DNA of 64,000 nt from Neomesorhizobium albiziae. GTDB lineage: Bacteria > Pseudomonadota > Alphaproteobacteria > Rhizobiales > Rhizobiaceae. The number at the start of each line of letters is the position of its first letter. Within the stretch, counting starts at the first letter, position 1. The notes under the pieces were generated by a model. It saw only the letters and a program-made list of their open reading frames with translations, had not been told where the DNA came from and ran no database searches. Positions 63,319 through 64,000 of this stretch are shown here, in pieces. Location: assembly GCF_900114255.1 (NCBI RefSeq), contig NZ_FOSL01000011.1:117619-181618 (forward strand), in the 5' to 3' direction. Position numbers and translations under genes: made by a program.

Positions 63319-63642
63319 GTGGTGATTGACGCAGCATCGCCCGCGACGGGAGCCGAGATCCAGCCCCAGAATGGGCAAGTCGGCGAGGCGTTGGAACTTA
63401 CCTTCCCGGCGAGCGATCCGATCGGTGTTCGTTCCGGTACGGACGCGGAACCCGAAAGCTGGCTGCGAGCGAGGTCTTGTCCGCACTTGTTAACAAGGTC
63501 GGGAGCCTCCTGCATTGGCCGCGTCGCGGCGCTGGTGGCTGGACCAGACGCGAGAACCCATCGAGCATCGACACGAAGCGAGGCCGCAGTTGCGAAGCTT
63601 GCCATCTCATGGCGATGCTTACGGACGCGGGAAGCCGATTAA
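63319..63642 (+). CDS. Possible small protein with TFPASDP motif
   Basis: Frame from GTG 63319. Residues 20-40 contain EALELTFPASDPIG, a motif found in short rhizobial proteins of unknown function. The C-terminal half is Arg/Ser-rich and looks unlike the N-terminus, so the gene may be frameshifted or end earlier in life. No strong ribosome site. Confidence 0.4.
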   Translation: MVIDAASPATGAEIQPQNGQVGEALELTFPASDPIGVRSGTDAEPESWLRARSCPHLLTRSGASCIGRVAALVAGPDARTHRASTRSEAAVAKLAISWRCLRTREAD

Positions 63643-63694
63643 TGGTCCCGGCGCCCGCAATCCCCGCGCAAGCACACATGGGCTTTCGCCGGGT

Positions 63695-64000
63695 CTAGTT
63701 CGCGCCAGGCTCGCGCATCGGCTCGGGCAGCGTTTCCCATGCCCGTATCAACTCGCCGATGGAGGCGGCCTCCATCTTGCGCATGACATTGCCGCGATGC
63801 AGCTTGACCGTCACTTCGCTGATGGCGAGGTCGAAGGCGATCTGCTTGTTGAGGCGTCCATGCGCCACTTCATGCAGCACCTCGCGCTCGCGGGGCGTCA
63901 GCGTCTCGAGGCGGTCGACATTGCGCTTGACGATCCGGGCTTCCTCGCGCCGCGCCGCGTCCATCGCAATGCCCGCGATCACCGCATCAAGCAGCGTTTG
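63695..64000 (-). CDS. C-terminal part of a FixJ-type response regulator (cut by window edge)
   Basis: The frame is open to the right edge. It begins within LLDAVIAGIAMD, the linker after a receiver domain, followed by a LuxR-type helix-turn-helix (LTPREREVLHEVAHGRLNKQIAFDLAISEVTVKLHRGNVMRKM). This is the FixJ/NarL layout; the receiver domain is outside the window. The regulon is unknown. Confidence 0.88.
   Translation of the reverse strand, partial: QTLLDAVIAGIAMDAARREEARIVKRNVDRLETLTPREREVLHEVAHGRLNKQIAFDLAISEVTVKLHRGNVMRKMEAASIGELIRAWETLPEPMREPGAN

Overview
The window looks like a chromosomal segment of a high-GC alphaproteobacterium of the order Rhizobiales, most likely Mesorhizobium or a close relative. 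The signs are a type III (eukaryotic-type) glutamine synthetase GlnII next to a DUF2735 gene, an ATP12 chaperone, LexA boxes of the alphaproteobacterial form GTTC-N7-GTTC, and several families of short palindromic repeats of the kind that litter Mesorhizobium-type genomes. No rRNA, tRNA or CRISPR array was seen.

Layout. 1-4 kb: an ArsR/SRPBCC pair, a reductase-like gene, and a divergent GntR regulator / MFS transporter pair around a perfect 30-bp palindrome. 3.9-8.6 kb: a minus-strand housekeeping run coaD, two cyclophilins, a DUF606 transporter, queA, a small conserved gene and tgt (queuosine synthesis). 9-19 kb: gyrA, a MarC-family gene, a periplasmic nucleosidase, and the ssb/uvrA DNA-repair pair, each with its own LexA box. 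19.2-22.3 kb: an accessory islet directly behind uvrA with a complete-looking retron (a msr-msd candidate bounded by a 14-bp inverted repeat, then a reverse transcriptase fused to a TOPRIM domain, Ec67/Eco2-like) and a PIN toxin with an unusual double-length Phd-type antitoxin. 22-31 kb: a membrane protein, a monooxygenase/cupin pair with a divergent AraC regulator, a Tat-exported molybdenum hydroxylase pair and a DUF72 gene. 31-34 kb: a second accessory patch, with an orphan winged-helix protein, a membrane-anchored caspase-like protein carrying a decayed peptidoglycan-hydrolase-like C-terminus, and a DUF1353 gene. 34-39 kb: a broken HMCES/YedK gene, nnr, and glnB-glnA behind a sigma-54 promoter.

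39-46.9 kb: a Zn/Cd P-type ATPase with a textbook MerR-type promoter, a DnaB-like ATPase, an NmrA-like gene, then glnII with its own sigma-54 promoter. 47-55 kb: ATP12, an EamA transporter, a run of small minus-strand genes (two DUF1801, VOC, SRPBCC/ArsR), an RluA-type pseudouridine synthase, crcB and a purine permease. 55-64 kb: exported DUF1353 and ClpP-fold-like proteins, an MBL hydrolase with a BFD-like ferredoxin, a GAF/adenylate cyclase, an exported haloperoxidase-like hydrolase, an exported cupin, a CBS protein, and the start-truncated end of a FixJ-type response regulator.

How it fits together: nitrogen assimilation (glnB, glnA, glnII) is tied by two sigma-54 promoters, and DNA repair (ssb, uvrA) by two LexA boxes. 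The most interesting accessory content is the retron and the caspase/DUF1353 cassette, both candidate phage-defence modules. All functional calls rest on reading the sequence; no database search was run.
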